DNA of 64,000 nt from Microbacterium croceum (GCF_023091245.1 NZ_JAHWXN010000001.1:806001-870000); one strand, 5' to 3'; counted from the first letter of the stretch, positions 50,025 through 59,099 are shown. Notes: a model not told the origin generated them from the sequence alone. Made by a program: numbers and translations.

Positions 50025-50896
50025 CGGGGCTCCACCAGTTCGGGTGCACCATCACGGCGCACGATGTGTCCTGCGTTCTCGAGGTGCCGCAGATAGGTCG
50101 CCATGCCGCGCTCGCCGCGTCGTCGGAACAGCGTCATCAGGCGCGGCAGCGCGTTGGGGAACAGCATCGCGACGCGTACCAGCACCGACTCGCTGCGCCG
50201 GGGGTAGACCTCCAGCCGCGGGCGGTCCAGCAGTGACACCAGCGCCTTCGCCACCGCGTCCGGCGGTTGAGGTTTGTCCTGGAACTGCAGGGAGTTGCCG
50301 CCGTCGATGGCTTCCTGGCGCAGCATCCGGGTATCGGTCGCGGAGGGGAGGACCGACCCGGCCGTGATCCCCCGCGCGCGCAGATCGAGGCTGATCGAGA
50401 GCATCGCCCCGCGCAGCCCGAACTTGCTCGCGGTGTAGATCGGTGTCTCCCCGAGTGGGAAGATGCCGCCCAGAGACACCGTGGTCGCCACGCGCGCATC
50501 GACGGAGCGATGCAGCAACGGCACCGCGAGCCTGGTCAGCACCAGCGGTGAGAGCAGGTTGACCTCGATCTCCTGACGGATGCTGTCGACGCTGCGCTGG
50601 TCGAAGCGCTCGGAGCTGGTCATGCCGACGTTGTTGACCAGCACGTCGATGCGGTCGTGCAGTTGGGCGATCTCGTCGACCAGGGATCGCACGGCGGCCT
50701 CGTCGGTCAGATCGCAGAGGTGGGCGGTGTGGCCGACGCCCGGCAGCGCGTCGACCGCCGCCTGCAGGGGATCGGCGCGCCGGTCGACCAGGGCGAGGAT
50801 GGCGCCGGCGGCGGCCGCCCGTGCGCTGAAGGCGCGGGCGATGTCACCCGCCCCGCCGGTGACGACGACGACCGTGCCGCGGAAGTCGAAGCTCAT
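50021..50896 (-). CDS. Short-chain dehydrogenase/reductase
   Basis: A 291-residue SDR. Core: VVVVTGGAGDIARAF cofactor loop, NNVGM, the active Ser in TTVSLGGIF and YTASK. The C-terminal 60 residues (VRVAMLFPNALPRLMTLFRR) form a hydrophobic/basic extension seen in lipid- or steroid-type SDRs, perhaps peripheral membrane binding. Overlaps the monooxygenase stop (ATGA) and the ALDH start. Probably interconverts an alcohol and a ketone. Confidence 0.92.
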   Translation of the reverse strand: MSFDFRGTVVVVTGGAGDIARAFSARAAAAGAILALVDRRADPLQAAVDALPGVGHTAHLCDLTDEAAVRSLVDEIAQLHDRIDVLVNNVGMTSSERFDQRSVDSIRQEIEVNLLSPLVLTRLAVPLLHRSVDARVATTVSLGGIFPLGETPIYTASKFGLRGAMLSISLDLRARGITAGSVLPSATDTRMLRQEAIDGGNSLQFQDKPQPPDAVAKALVSLLDRPRLEVYPRRSESVLVRVAMLFPNALPRLMTLFRRRGERGMATYLRHLENAGHIVRRDGAPELVEPR

Positions 50897-52230
50897 GCCG
50901 GCACCGCCGCCTGGGTGCCGGATCGTGCCGCCGAGAACGGTGGTGACTGCAGCGGCCATCCGAGCTCGCGGGAGAGCGAGCGCAGGTACTTGGCGTAGGC
51001 ATCGGCGTCGACGTAGCCGCGATGGCGCGGCGAGGAGTCGAACCGCAGCCCGTTCGACATGTCGGGGTCGTCGGTGCGGATCCGCTGCCGGAAGCGGCTC
51101 GCGGCCGCGCCTCCGCGTGCACCGTCTGCCAGGAAGGCGGCGATCAGGTGCGCCTGCTGGTCGAACAGCTGGTATGCGCCGCTGTTCGTCTCGATGAAGC
51201 CCACCCCGAACAGTCCGCTGTGCTCCCGCGACGCGAAGTTCAGGTACAGGTCGGGGTGCTGCTCGTCGCCGAAGAACTCCTGCGCGACCGGCACGCGATG
51301 CCGATAGCCCGTCGCCATCAGGATCAGGTCGAACTGGTCCGAGGTGCCGTCCGTGAAGTACACGGTGCGGCCGGCGGCGTGCCGGATGCCGGGGCGGGCG
51401 GTGATGTCGCCGTGCTGCAGATAGTGCAGGAGCTGCGAGTTGAGCACGGGATGCGTCTCGAACAGCTTGTGGTCGGGCTTCTGCAGTCCCAGGCGGGTGG
51501 GGTCGCCGACGAGCAGCCGCAGCATGGGCTGCAGCAGCGCGCGTTCGAGCCGCTTCGGAAGGAACGACCCCTTCCCGCCCACGATGTCGCTGGGCACCCC
51601 GAACACGTGCTTCGGGATGAACCAGTACCCGCGGCGCATGCTGATGCTCGCGGCATCCGCCGTGCGCGCGGCGTCGCACGCGATGTCGCAGGCGGAGTTG
51701 CCGCCCCCGACGATGAGCACGCGTCTGCCCGCGAACTCCGACGCCGAGCGGAAGCTCTGACTGTGGCGGATCTCTCCGTCGAAGGTGCCAGGCACCTCGG
51801 GGATGCTCGGGTGCCACTGCGATCCGGTGCAGACGATCACGCTCTGATGCAGCGACTCCTCGCCGGCGGCGGTCGTGACGCGCCACTCCGCGCCGTCGCG
51901 AGCGATGCCGGCGACCTCGGTGCCGAAGCGGATGCGCGGTGTGAGCCCGTAGGCGTCGGCGAAGGCGCGCAGGTAGCGCAGGATCTGCGCATGACCGGGG
52001 TAGTCGGGGTAGTCGTCGGGCATGGGGTAGCCGCTGAACCCGGAGACGGTCCGGCTGGAGATGAAGTGCGCCGACTCGTACATGGGGCCGCCGGGGTTGT
52101 CGATGTCCCAAGCTCCTCCGGCGGAGGTGTGTCGTTCGAGGTGCACGTAGTCGATGCCGCGCTCGGTGAGTGCGCGGGCGACGGCGAGGCCGGCGGGGCC
52201 GGCGCCGATGATGCAGACAGGGGAGGGCAT
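50893..52230 (-). CDS. Flavin-containing monooxygenase
   Basis: A 445-residue NADPH/FAD monooxygenase. FAD site CIIGAGPAGLAV near the N-terminus, the FMO fingerprint FDGEIRHSQSF, NADPH site VLIVGGGNSA and ATGY in LILMATGYRH. It could insert oxygen into a ketone (Baeyer-Villiger) or oxidise a heteroatom. The W of the classical BVMO fingerprint is replaced by F, so it belongs to the FMO type, some of which also do Baeyer-Villiger chemistry. ATG 52230 has GAAGGAG upstream. First gene of the FMO-SDR-ALDH operon. Confidence 0.92.
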   Translation of the reverse strand: MPSPVCIIGAGPAGLAVARALTERGIDYVHLERHTSAGGAWDIDNPGGPMYESAHFISSRTVSGFSGYPMPDDYPDYPGHAQILRYLRAFADAYGLTPRIRFGTEVAGIARDGAEWRVTTAAGEESLHQSVIVCTGSQWHPSIPEVPGTFDGEIRHSQSFRSASEFAGRRVLIVGGGNSACDIACDAARTADAASISMRRGYWFIPKHVFGVPSDIVGGKGSFLPKRLERALLQPMLRLLVGDPTRLGLQKPDHKLFETHPVLNSQLLHYLQHGDITARPGIRHAAGRTVYFTDGTSDQFDLILMATGYRHRVPVAQEFFGDEQHPDLYLNFASREHSGLFGVGFIETNSGAYQLFDQQAHLIAAFLADGARGGAAASRFRQRIRTDDPDMSNGLRFDSSPRHRGYVDADAYAKYLRSLSRELGWPLQSPPFSAARSGTQAAVPA

Positions 52231-52338
52231 CGCAGACTCCTTCGTACGCGGATGATGCGTGGATGTCGCGAGCCTACGAAGGGGGCGCACGGGTGCACGG
52301 GCCCGGTGAGACAGTCCACCGGGCTTGATCGGCCAGAA

Positions 52339-53418
52339 TCAGTGGCCGGATTGCAATCTTTCGCGCATGGTCGCCGGCGAGCATCCGAACCATCGGCGGG
52401 TGGCGCGGCGCAAGGAGCGATCGTCCCCGTACCCCGCGGCCGCGGCGACATCGTTCACCGAGAGCGCGCCCTGCGTGAGCATCCGCGTCACCGCGCGCCG
52501 CCGCACGTCGTCGACCAGCGCGGAGTACGTCGCCTGCACGTCGGTGAGACGGCGGCGCAGCGTCCGCTCGCTCAGCGCCAACGCGCGCGCATGCGCGCCC
52601 AAGGGCGCTATCTCCGGCAGGTCCGCGTCGATGCGTGCCGCCAGCACGGCGACGAGCTCCTGGCGATCGACGACTCCGGCCGATTCCTCCTCCAGCAGGG
52701 CGAGGGCGCCGCGCAATGTCCAGGCGTCGGCGAACGGGCTCGGCAGTCGCCACTGCTCCTCCGAGAGCGTCCAGGCGTTGCGGGCAGCGCCGAACTCGAC
52801 CGGCGCGCCGAACCAGCGGCCGTATCTGGCGGCATCCGTCGGGGCCGGCCGGGCGAGCTCGACGCGCACCGGATGGAAGCCCGACCCGGTGACATCGCGG
52901 GCCATGCGGGTGATGTTCGCGAATCCCTCGTCGATCAGGAATGCGCTCACGCGTTCCTCGCCGCCGGTGACCTCCGCAGTCACCGACAGCAGGTCGCCGC
53001 GTGTGCTCGTCGACCAGCGCACCATCGACCCGGCCAGGTTCTGGAAGCGGAGTCCGAGATGGATCGCGTCGACGATGCGCGGGCTGCTCATCATCCCCAG
53101 ACCCAGCACGCCGGATGCCGTGATCGGCTGCGACCCACCGACCACCAGTCCGGCGGCGGGGTCGTCGAAGAGACGCAGCGCGGCGTCGATCACGGCACTG
53201 CCCTGACGGAACGAGACCCGCAGCGACGGAGCATCGAGCACGTCGGGCGTCAGTCCGGCCTCGCGCAGCGGGCGCTCGAGCGAGATCCCGCGGCGCTCGG
53301 CATCCTTCACGAGATAGCGGATGACGTGGGGGTTGATCGTGGCCGACGGTGTCGGAGGGATCACGAGGGGGGACACCTGGACATTCTGTCTGGCCGATGA
53401 TGTCCGGTCAACGGACAC
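52339..53418 (-). CDS. AraC family transcriptional regulator
   Basis: A 359-residue regulator with an arabinose-binding-like N-terminal domain (ASGVLGLGMMSSPRIVDAIH) and a C-terminal double HTH (LALSERTLRRRLTDVQATYS; VNDVAAAAGYGDDRSLRRAT). It lies between the FMO operon and the divergent esterase gene, so it is the probable activator of both. The GTG at 53418 overlaps an operator-like dyad; GTG codons at 53382 or 53376 may be the real start. Confidence 0.9.
   Translation of the reverse strand: MSVDRTSSARQNVQVSPLVIPPTPSATINPHVIRYLVKDAERRGISLERPLREAGLTPDVLDAPSLRVSFRQGSAVIDAALRLFDDPAAGLVVGGSQPITASGVLGLGMMSSPRIVDAIHLGLRFQNLAGSMVRWSTSTRGDLLSVTAEVTGGEERVSAFLIDEGFANITRMARDVTGSGFHPVRVELARPAPTDAARYGRWFGAPVEFGAARNAWTLSEEQWRLPSPFADAWTLRGALALLEEESAGVVDRQELVAVLAARIDADLPEIAPLGAHARALALSERTLRRRLTDVQATYSALVDDVRRRAVTRMLTQGALSVNDVAAAAGYGDDRSLRRATRRWFGCSPATMRERLQSGH
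53401..53417. promoter_or_regulatory. Dyad at the start of the AraC-type gene
   Basis: TGTCCG-GTCAA-CGGACA, perfect 6-bp arms, 71 bp upstream of the esterase. A candidate AraC-type or autoregulatory site. Confidence 0.5.
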
Positions 53419-53487
53419 CGTGCACCCGGGGGAGAGCGATCGCGCGCTCTATCCTGGCGTTCCCTCCTCGACGACGAAAGGGCGGCC

Positions 53488-54558
53488 ATGGCGGCGACGC
53501 TCACGGCGCAACAGCGCATCATCCGATCCGTGATCAAGACCCTCGGGGCGCTCCCCGAACCGGCCCAGCGACTGATCGCGGGGAGGCCGGTGCAGATCGA
53601 CGGGCAGGCATTGCTCACCGAGGTGCAGATGGCGTTGCGCCTGCTCAACGCGCTTCCCGGTTCGAGCTTCGAAGAGCTGCCGCTGGCGGATGCCCGGGCT
53701 CAGGTCGATGCGGAGGCACTGATCTTCGGGGATCGCGAGCACGTCGACATCGCCGAGGACCTGCGCTTCCCGACACGCGGAGGGACCATCGGCGCCCGCC
53801 GCTATCAGCGTTCGGCGACCGAGCGGCCGTGGGGCGCGGTGACCTACTTCCACGGCGGCGGATGGGTGGTCGGCGGTCTGACCTCGACCGATGCGGTGTG
53901 TCGTTTCCTCGCAGCCCGCACGGGCCTGGAGGTGTACTCGATCGACTATCGCCTCGCGCCCGAGCATCCTTTCCCCGCCGCCGTCCACGATGCGGTCGAC
54001 GCCTATCGCTGGGTGCGCGCACGGACCGCGCCCGAGTTGCCGGTGGCCGTCGCCGGCGACAGTGCGGGGGGAAACCTCAGCGCCGTCGTGTGCGCCGAGA
54101 CCCGGGAGGATGCGGCGGCGCCCCCCGACTTCCAGCTGCTCTTCTTCCCGGTCGCCGATGCCTCGCGCCGCACCCGCTCCTACGAGCTGTTCGCCGACGG
54201 CTACTTCCTCACCGCGGCGCAGATGGAGTGGTACATCGACCACTACCTTCCCGACCCTGCGGACCGCACCGACCCGCGGGCCTCGCCGCTGTTCGCGGAC
54301 CTGACCGGACAGCCGCCCGCGCATGTGGCGATCTCGGGCTTCGACGTGCTCCGCGATGAGGGGCTGGCCTATGCCGAAGCGCTGCGTGCCGCGGGGGTGC
54401 CCACCACGACGCAACTGGTCGAGGGCCACATCCATGCCTTCGTCAACGCGACGGGAGTCGGCCGTCACAGCTCCCGCGCGCTGGCGGAGGCGGCCGCGGC
54501 GCTGGTCCGCGGCATGCAGCGCGCGCCGCGGAGACTCCCACCCCACGCACAGGGTTAA
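53488..54558 (+). CDS. Alpha/beta hydrolase of the hormone-sensitive-lipase family
   Basis: A 356-residue esterase. Oxyanion-hole motif HGGGW, nucleophile GDSAGG, acid Asp in ISGFDVLRDEG and His in EGHIHAF. The N-terminal 100 residues form a cap. GAAAGGG precedes ATG. The position next to a monooxygenase cluster suggests it hydrolyses the ester or lactone that a Baeyer-Villiger step would give. Confidence 0.92.
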   Translation: MAATLTAQQRIIRSVIKTLGALPEPAQRLIAGRPVQIDGQALLTEVQMALRLLNALPGSSFEELPLADARAQVDAEALIFGDREHVDIAEDLRFPTRGGTIGARRYQRSATERPWGAVTYFHGGGWVVGGLTSTDAVCRFLAARTGLEVYSIDYRLAPEHPFPAAVHDAVDAYRWVRARTAPELPVAVAGDSAGGNLSAVVCAETREDAAAPPDFQLLFFPVADASRRTRSYELFADGYFLTAAQMEWYIDHYLPDPADRTDPRASPLFADLTGQPPAHVAISGFDVLRDEGLAYAEALRAAGVPTTTQLVEGHIHAFVNATGVGRHSSRALAEAAAALVRGMQRAPRRLPPHAQG

Positions 54559-54570
54559 CGATATATCGTT
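54557..54570. promoter_or_regulatory. Perfect 14-bp palindrome upstream of the PadR gene
   Basis: AACGATATATCGTT, followed by GACTATCG. It lies 32 bp before the PadR start and is the only strongly AT-rich site here; a likely autoregulatory PadR operator. Confidence 0.7.
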
Positions 54571-54601
54571 GACTATCGCTACCCAGCTACGGGAGGTCAC
54601 C

Positions 54602-55192
54602 ATGAACAACGCATTCCCCTCGAACCCGTTCGGCGGATCCGGCTTCGGAGCCGGCGCCGGCGGCCCGGCATCCGCTCTGTTCGAAGCCATGGATCAGCTC
54701 CGCAAGTCGTTCGATCCGCGTCCGGGCGGCGGCTCGCGCATGGCGCGCGGCGACGTGCGCTCCGCCGTGCTCTCGCTGCTCGCCGAGAAGCCCATGCACG
54801 GCTATCAGATCATCAACGAGATCTCCGAACGCAGCGGCGGATCGTGGAAGCCCAGCGCGGGCTCCGTGTATCCCACCCTGCAGCTGCTCGCCGACGAAGG
54901 CCTGATCGAGGCCGAGGAGCAGAACGGTCGCAAGACCTACTCGCTCACCGAGGCGGGTCGTGATGTCGCGGCCGAGTCCGCCGACACCCCGGCCCCCTGG
55001 GAGTCGTCCGGTCACCGCGCCGGCGAGTCCCGCGACAGCGCTCGGTTCAACGCGCTGCCCAAGGCCGGCGTCGACCTCGCCGCCGCTGCCGCGCAGGTCG
55101 GTCGCAGCGGGAGCCCGGAGCAGGTGCAGGCCACGATCGAGGTGCTCGACGAGGCTCGCCGTAGGCTGTACTCGATCCTCGCCCAGGACTGA
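54602..55192 (+). CDS. PadR family transcriptional regulator
   Basis: A 196-residue regulator. A Gly-rich N-terminal tail of about 40 residues is followed by the PadR winged helix (VRSAVLSLLAEKPMHGYQII; GSVYPTLQLLADEGLI). The C-terminal helix (VQATIEVLDEARRRLYSIL) would mediate dimerisation. GGGAGG precedes ATG 54602. It is followed after 78 bp by the UbiB-type gene, probably co-transcribed. Confidence 0.92.
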   Translation: MNNAFPSNPFGGSGFGAGAGGPASALFEAMDQLRKSFDPRPGGGSRMARGDVRSAVLSLLAEKPMHGYQIINEISERSGGSWKPSAGSVYPTLQLLADEGLIEAEEQNGRKTYSLTEAGRDVAAESADTPAPWESSGHRAGESRDSARFNALPKAGVDLAAAAAQVGRSGSPEQVQATIEVLDEARRRLYSILAQD

Positions 55193-55270
55193 TCGGATGA
55201 GGAACGCGCTGGGCCGCTCCGACCGGCTCAGCGATCCGGCGCGTACGAGCGCAGTCGAAGGGAACCACCG

Positions 55271-56974
55271 ATGACGGATGCCGCGGCGCAGGGCGCCCAT
55301 CGTGCCCGCTACCGCCGCATCCTGTCGTTCGCCGCGCGCGAATTCGTCAAGATCTGGTGGTACGAGCTCGTCCTCCCGCGGTTCGGGATGAGCTCGGTCG
55401 CTGAGCGCACGCGCGGTCCGCGCATGCAGAAGTTCGCGCGGCGTTTCCATGCGCTCGCGATCGAGCTCGGCGGGCTCATGATCAAGGTCGGACAGTTCAT
55501 GTCGTCGCGCCTCGACGTGCTGCCGCCCGAGATCACGGCCGAGCTCGAAGGGCTGCAGGACGAGGTGCCGGCGGTGCCGTTCGCCGACATCCGCGCGGCT
55601 GCTGAAGCCGAGCTGGGGATCCCGCTCGACCGCGCCTACTCCTGGTTCGACGAGACGCCGGTGGCCGCGGCATCGCTCGGCCAGGTGCACCGCGCTCGGC
55701 TCTCGGAGCTCGACGCCGCCGACACCGGTCTCGAGAACGTCGTGGTCAAGGTGCAGCGTCCCGGCATCGACGGGATCGTGGCGGTCGACCTGGCCGCGCT
55801 CCGCCGCGTCGCCCGCTGGTTGACCCGTGTGCGTCTGGTCGCCGACCGCGTCGACGCCCCCGCGCTCGTCGAGGAGTTCGCCGAGACCAGTCTCGAAGAG
55901 ATCGACTACCTGCACGAGGCGGCGAGTGCCGAGCGGTTCCGCGAGAACTTCGCCGACGACCCGCGCGTCGACACCCCCGAGATCGTGTGGGAGCGTTCGA
56001 CCCGTCGGGTGCTCACCCTGTCGGATGTCACGGCGATCAAGATCAACGACACCGAGGCGCTCCGTGCCGCAGGCATCGACCCTGCGAAGGTCGCCGAGGT
56101 GTTCGCCGAGGTCATGTTCGACCAGGTCTTCACGCACAGCTTCGTGCACGCCGATCCGCATCCCGGCAACATCTTCGTGACACCCGGCCCTTCGACAGGC
56201 TCAGGGGCCGAGGAACAGAACTGGCGGCTCACTTTCATCGACTTCGGCATGATGGCCGAGGTGCCGGACAACCTGCGCGCCGGTCTGCGCACGCTGCTGA
56301 TCGCCGTGACGGGGCGCGACAGCCGCGGACTCGTCGCCGCCGCGCAGGAGATCGGCGTGCTGCTGCCTTCCGCCGACACCGCCGAGCTCGAACGCGCCCT
56401 GAAGGAGCTGTTCGCCCGCTTCGGCGGCATGGGCTTCGCCGAGCTGGCCACGGTCGACCCGCGCGAGTTCAAGGACTTCGCCGACGAGTTCGGCGACATG
56501 GTGCGCTCGCTCCCGTTGCAGCTGCCCGAGAACATGCTGCTTCTCATCCGCGCGGTCTCGCTCACCTCCGGCATGTGCAGCGGACTCGACCCCTCTTTCA
56601 ACGTGTGGGATGCCGCCGAGCCCTACGCCGGGCGCCTGCTGCGTGACGAGACCGGCAACGTGGTGCAGGCCTTCGCGTCGAGCGCGATGGAGACCGCCGG
56701 TATCACCATGCGGCTCCCGAAGCGGATCGACGACATCATCGGCCGTGTCGACGACGGCACGGTGACGTTCGACACCTCGCGACTGGAGCGCCGGCTCGAC
56801 CGCCTCGAAGGCATCGCCCGCCGGATCGCCTCGGGGGTGCTGTTCGCCGCGATGCTGGTGGGCGGCGCGCTGCTGGTCACGCCGTTGCCCCCGCTCGGCA
56901 TCACGCTGATCTGCGTCTCGGCGCTCCCGCTGCTGCACTCCGTGTTCGCCGGGGTCGGTCGGCGCGGGCGCTGA
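55271..56974 (+). CDS. ABC1/UbiB-type atypical kinase
   Basis: A 567-residue protein of the UbiB/ADCK family, linked to quinone or isoprenoid-lipid metabolism. The KxGQ motif is IKVGQFMSSR, the Ala-rich loop is AAASLGQVHRA, and the kinase-like site has HADPHPGNIF and FIDFGMM. Two C-terminal membrane helices (VLFAAMLVGGALLVTPL onward) anchor it. Between HPGNIF and FIDFG, the loop GPSTGSG is encoded by a dispersed repeat (56186-56209), so the repeat has landed in a surface loop without breaking the frame. Confidence 0.93.
   Translation: MTDAAAQGAHRARYRRILSFAAREFVKIWWYELVLPRFGMSSVAERTRGPRMQKFARRFHALAIELGGLMIKVGQFMSSRLDVLPPEITAELEGLQDEVPAVPFADIRAAAEAELGIPLDRAYSWFDETPVAAASLGQVHRARLSELDAADTGLENVVVKVQRPGIDGIVAVDLAALRRVARWLTRVRLVADRVDAPALVEEFAETSLEEIDYLHEAASAERFRENFADDPRVDTPEIVWERSTRRVLTLSDVTAIKINDTEALRAAGIDPAKVAEVFAEVMFDQVFTHSFVHADPHPGNIFVTPGPSTGSGAEEQNWRLTFIDFGMMAEVPDNLRAGLRTLLIAVTGRDSRGLVAAAQEIGVLLPSADTAELERALKELFARFGGMGFAELATVDPREFKDFADEFGDMVRSLPLQLPENMLLLIRAVSLTSGMCSGLDPSFNVWDAAEPYAGRLLRDETGNVVQAFASSAMETAGITMRLPKRIDDIIGRVDDGTVTFDTSRLERRLDRLEGIARRIASGVLFAAMLVGGALLVTPLPPLGITLICVSALPLLHSVFAGVGRRGR
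56186..56209. repeat. Dispersed palindromic repeat inside the UbiB-type gene
   Basis: GGCCCTTCGACAGGCTCAGG followed by GGCC: same element as at 43116-43140 and in the same reading frame relative to the protein (GPSTGSG). Confidence 0.75.
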
Positions 56975-56985
56975 CCCGGCCGCCG

Positions 56986-57066
56986 CGAAAACCCAGACCA
57001 TTCGGCATCCGGGCGGCGCGCCACATGGCGCCACGCCGCCCGCAGGCCGAAGCCTCTGGGTTTTCG
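56986..57066. repeat. 81-bp nested inverted repeat between convergent genes
   Basis: Three stacked stems: CGAAAACCCAGA/TCTGGGTTTTCG outside, TTCGGC/GCCGAA in the middle and GGGCGGCG/CGCCGCCC inside. It lies between the UbiB-type stop and the NmrA-like stop. It can act as a bidirectional terminator, but is larger and more elaborate than the others here. Confidence 0.65.
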
Positions 57067-57080
57067 ACCCTGCAGCGCGG

Positions 57081-58652
57081 CTAGTCCCGCGTCCGGTCCA
57101 CCCGGTCGGTGCCCTCGGCGGCGGCCGTGATCCGCGCCGCCATCCCGGCGAAGATGAACCCGTGGAACGGCAGCACGGCGAGCCAGTACAGGCGTCCACT
57201 CAGCCCCCTCGGGAAGAACACCGCGCGCTGCTCGTAGCGTGCCCCCTCGCCGTCCGCGATCGCGCGCAGTTCGAGCCACGCCGAGCCCGGCACCTTCATC
57301 TCGGCGCGCAGTCGCAGCAGGCCGGCCTGCTCGTCGCCCGAGCCCGGGGCCGACGCGGCCTCCACGCGCCAGAAGTCGATCGCATCGCCCACGCGTGCAG
57401 CGGTGCGGCTGCGGCGCCCGCGGCGCAGTCCGACGCCGCCGACCAGCCGGTCCATCCAGCCGCGGACGGCCCACAGGAACGGCGAGGAGTACCAGCCGTT
57501 CTCGCCGCCGATGCCGACGATCACGCCCCACAGGGCGTCGACGGATGCAGAGGTCTGCAGCGACCGTGCGTCGGTGAACGCCGTGCGGCCTGCCCAGTCG
57601 GGGTCGCTCGGCAGCGGGTCGCTCGGGGCGCCGGAGACCTCGGAGTCCTGCCAGCTGGTCTCGATCGTGTCGGCATCCACACGTCCGAGTGCCAGGGCGA
57701 CGGCCGTGCGATAGGGGGTCAGCCCGCCGGACGGCTGTGGAATCAGGTCGTCGACCGCATGGTCCTTCACGACGCACTCGTTCTGCAGCGAGGCGACGAG
57801 CGGGCGGGCGATCGATCGTGGCACCGGCGTCACGAGATTCACCCAGTGCGAGGCGAGGCCGGGAGTGAGCACCGGTAGTGCGGCGATGGCACGCTGCGGG
57901 AGCCCCGCCTCGACCGCGTAACCGTTCATCATCTGCCCGTAGCGCAGCACGTCGGGGCCGCCGATGTCGACGGCGCGGTTCACGTCCGGCTCCACCCGGG
58001 CCGCGCCCAGCAGATAGTGCAGCACGTCGCGCACCGCGATCGGCTGGATGCGGTTGCGCACCCACTTGGGCGCCGGCATGTACGGCAGCACGTCGGTGAG
58101 GTGCCGGATCATCTCGAACGACGCCGAACCCGAGCCGATCACGACGCCCGCCTGCAGCACGAGTGTCGGCACCCCCGAGTGCAGGAACGTCTCGCCGACC
58201 TGCACGCGGGAGCGCAGATGCGGCGAGAGCTTCGCGTCTTCCGGATGCAGTCCGCCGAGGTAGACGATCCGGCGCACCCCCGCGCGCTTCGCCGCCTCGG
58301 CGACCGTGCTGGCCGCACGGTCATCGCTCTCCTCGAACCCCTTGCCCGCGGTCATGGAGTGGATCAGGTAGTACACGACGTCGACGTCGTCCATAGCCTT
58401 CGCGACGGCATCCGCGTCGTCTGCCGACCCCTCGACGATCTCGCAGTCCGCGCCCCACGGGAAGGATGCGGCGCGGGCGGCGTCTCGGGCGAGCACGCGC
58501 ACGCGGTATCCGGCGTTGAGCAGGCGCGGTGTGAGTCGCCCGCCGATGTAGCCGGTGGCCCCGAGGACGAGGGCGCGCGGGGCGCTGCCGTCGTCACGCG
58601 GGACGGCGCGCAGCTCTTCTTCGCGGCCGGTGGGCTGAGTGAGCTCGGTCAT
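57081..58652 (-). CDS. NAD(P)-binding epimerase-like protein with DUF2867 domain
   Basis: A 523-residue protein. The N-terminal 230 residues are an atypical SDR/NmrA-like fold (ALVLGATGYIGGRLTPRLLN); the C-terminal 170 residues match DUF2867 (SPFLWAVRGWMDRLVGGVGL; FFPRGLSGRLYWLAVLPFHG). The function of this widespread fusion is unknown. The start at 58652 is the natural first Met. It is separated from the UbiB-type gene only by the nested repeat. Confidence 0.9.
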   Translation of the reverse strand: MTELTQPTGREEELRAVPRDDGSAPRALVLGATGYIGGRLTPRLLNAGYRVRVLARDAARAASFPWGADCEIVEGSADDADAVAKAMDDVDVVYYLIHSMTAGKGFEESDDRAASTVAEAAKRAGVRRIVYLGGLHPEDAKLSPHLRSRVQVGETFLHSGVPTLVLQAGVVIGSGSASFEMIRHLTDVLPYMPAPKWVRNRIQPIAVRDVLHYLLGAARVEPDVNRAVDIGGPDVLRYGQMMNGYAVEAGLPQRAIAALPVLTPGLASHWVNLVTPVPRSIARPLVASLQNECVVKDHAVDDLIPQPSGGLTPYRTAVALALGRVDADTIETSWQDSEVSGAPSDPLPSDPDWAGRTAFTDARSLQTSASVDALWGVIVGIGGENGWYSSPFLWAVRGWMDRLVGGVGLRRGRRSRTAARVGDAIDFWRVEAASAPGSGDEQAGLLRLRAEMKVPGSAWLELRAIADGEGARYEQRAVFFPRGLSGRLYWLAVLPFHGFIFAGMAARITAAAEGTDRVDRTRD

Positions 58653-58780
58653 GTCTCGAGAGTAGGCGCGGAGGAGGGCGGGCGATACGGGGTTGCGCAG
58701 GTCTTCGCGGCTCAGTAGGCATGCTCGCGAGGTGCCATCGCGGCGGGGCCGGCGAGGAGTTTGGCTAGGTTGTCAGATGA

Positions 58781-58793
58781 CTAGCTAAACTAG
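58781..58793. promoter_or_regulatory. CTAG-type operator (copy 1)
   Basis: CTAGCTAAACTAG followed by TAA, 49 bp upstream of the small gene at 58842. It matches 12 of 13 bases with the site at 62219. A candidate MarR site for the transporter operon. Confidence 0.65.
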
Positions 58794-58841
58794 TAACCTT
58801 TCCTTCGAGGACGAGATCGTCGTCCTGCGAGGGAGGCGCAC

Positions 58842-59099
58842 GTGACGTTGCAGACCGCGGAACCCCGCACGCCGCGAACCCGCCGAGAACGTCGTCTCAC
58901 GCACACCTCGGCCGGTCGTGGATCGGCGGAACCGTCGCCGTTCGCGCCGTTGCCCGCACGCGCGGCCGTCGGACGAGACTCGGGAATCCGCCGCGTCGCT
59001 CCGCACCGCGGATGGCTCCACGCGGGCGCGCTCGCAGTGGCGGTCGGGGCTCTCGTGGCCGCCGCTGCGTCGATCACGGATACCCTCATCGCCGGCTGA
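58842..59099 (+). CDS. Small basic protein with one C-terminal membrane helix
   Basis: An 85-residue protein: Arg-rich for 55 residues (TPRTRRERRLTHTSAGRG), then one helix (LHAGALAVAVGALVAAAASI). GGGAGG lies 5 nt before GTG 58842. It is followed by a perfect hairpin and the MHS transporter. It may be a membrane-bound accessory protein or a regulatory leader ORF of the transporter gene. No family recognised. Confidence 0.65.
   Translation: MTLQTAEPRTPRTRRERRLTHTSAGRGSAEPSPFAPLPARAAVGRDSGIRRVAPHRGWLHAGALAVAVGALVAAAASITDTLIAG

Noticed and set aside
51022..53400. A 792-codon plus-strand frame opposite the monooxygenase and AraC genes
   Set aside because: Antisense shadow; the minus-strand products have complete FAD, NADPH and HTH motifs.
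55193..55270. Possible further copy of the CCCTTCGACAGGCTCAGGG repeat before the UbiB-type gene
   Set aside because: Only GGCTCAG and GTCGAAGGG fragments match and they are 35 bp apart, so it was not counted as a copy.
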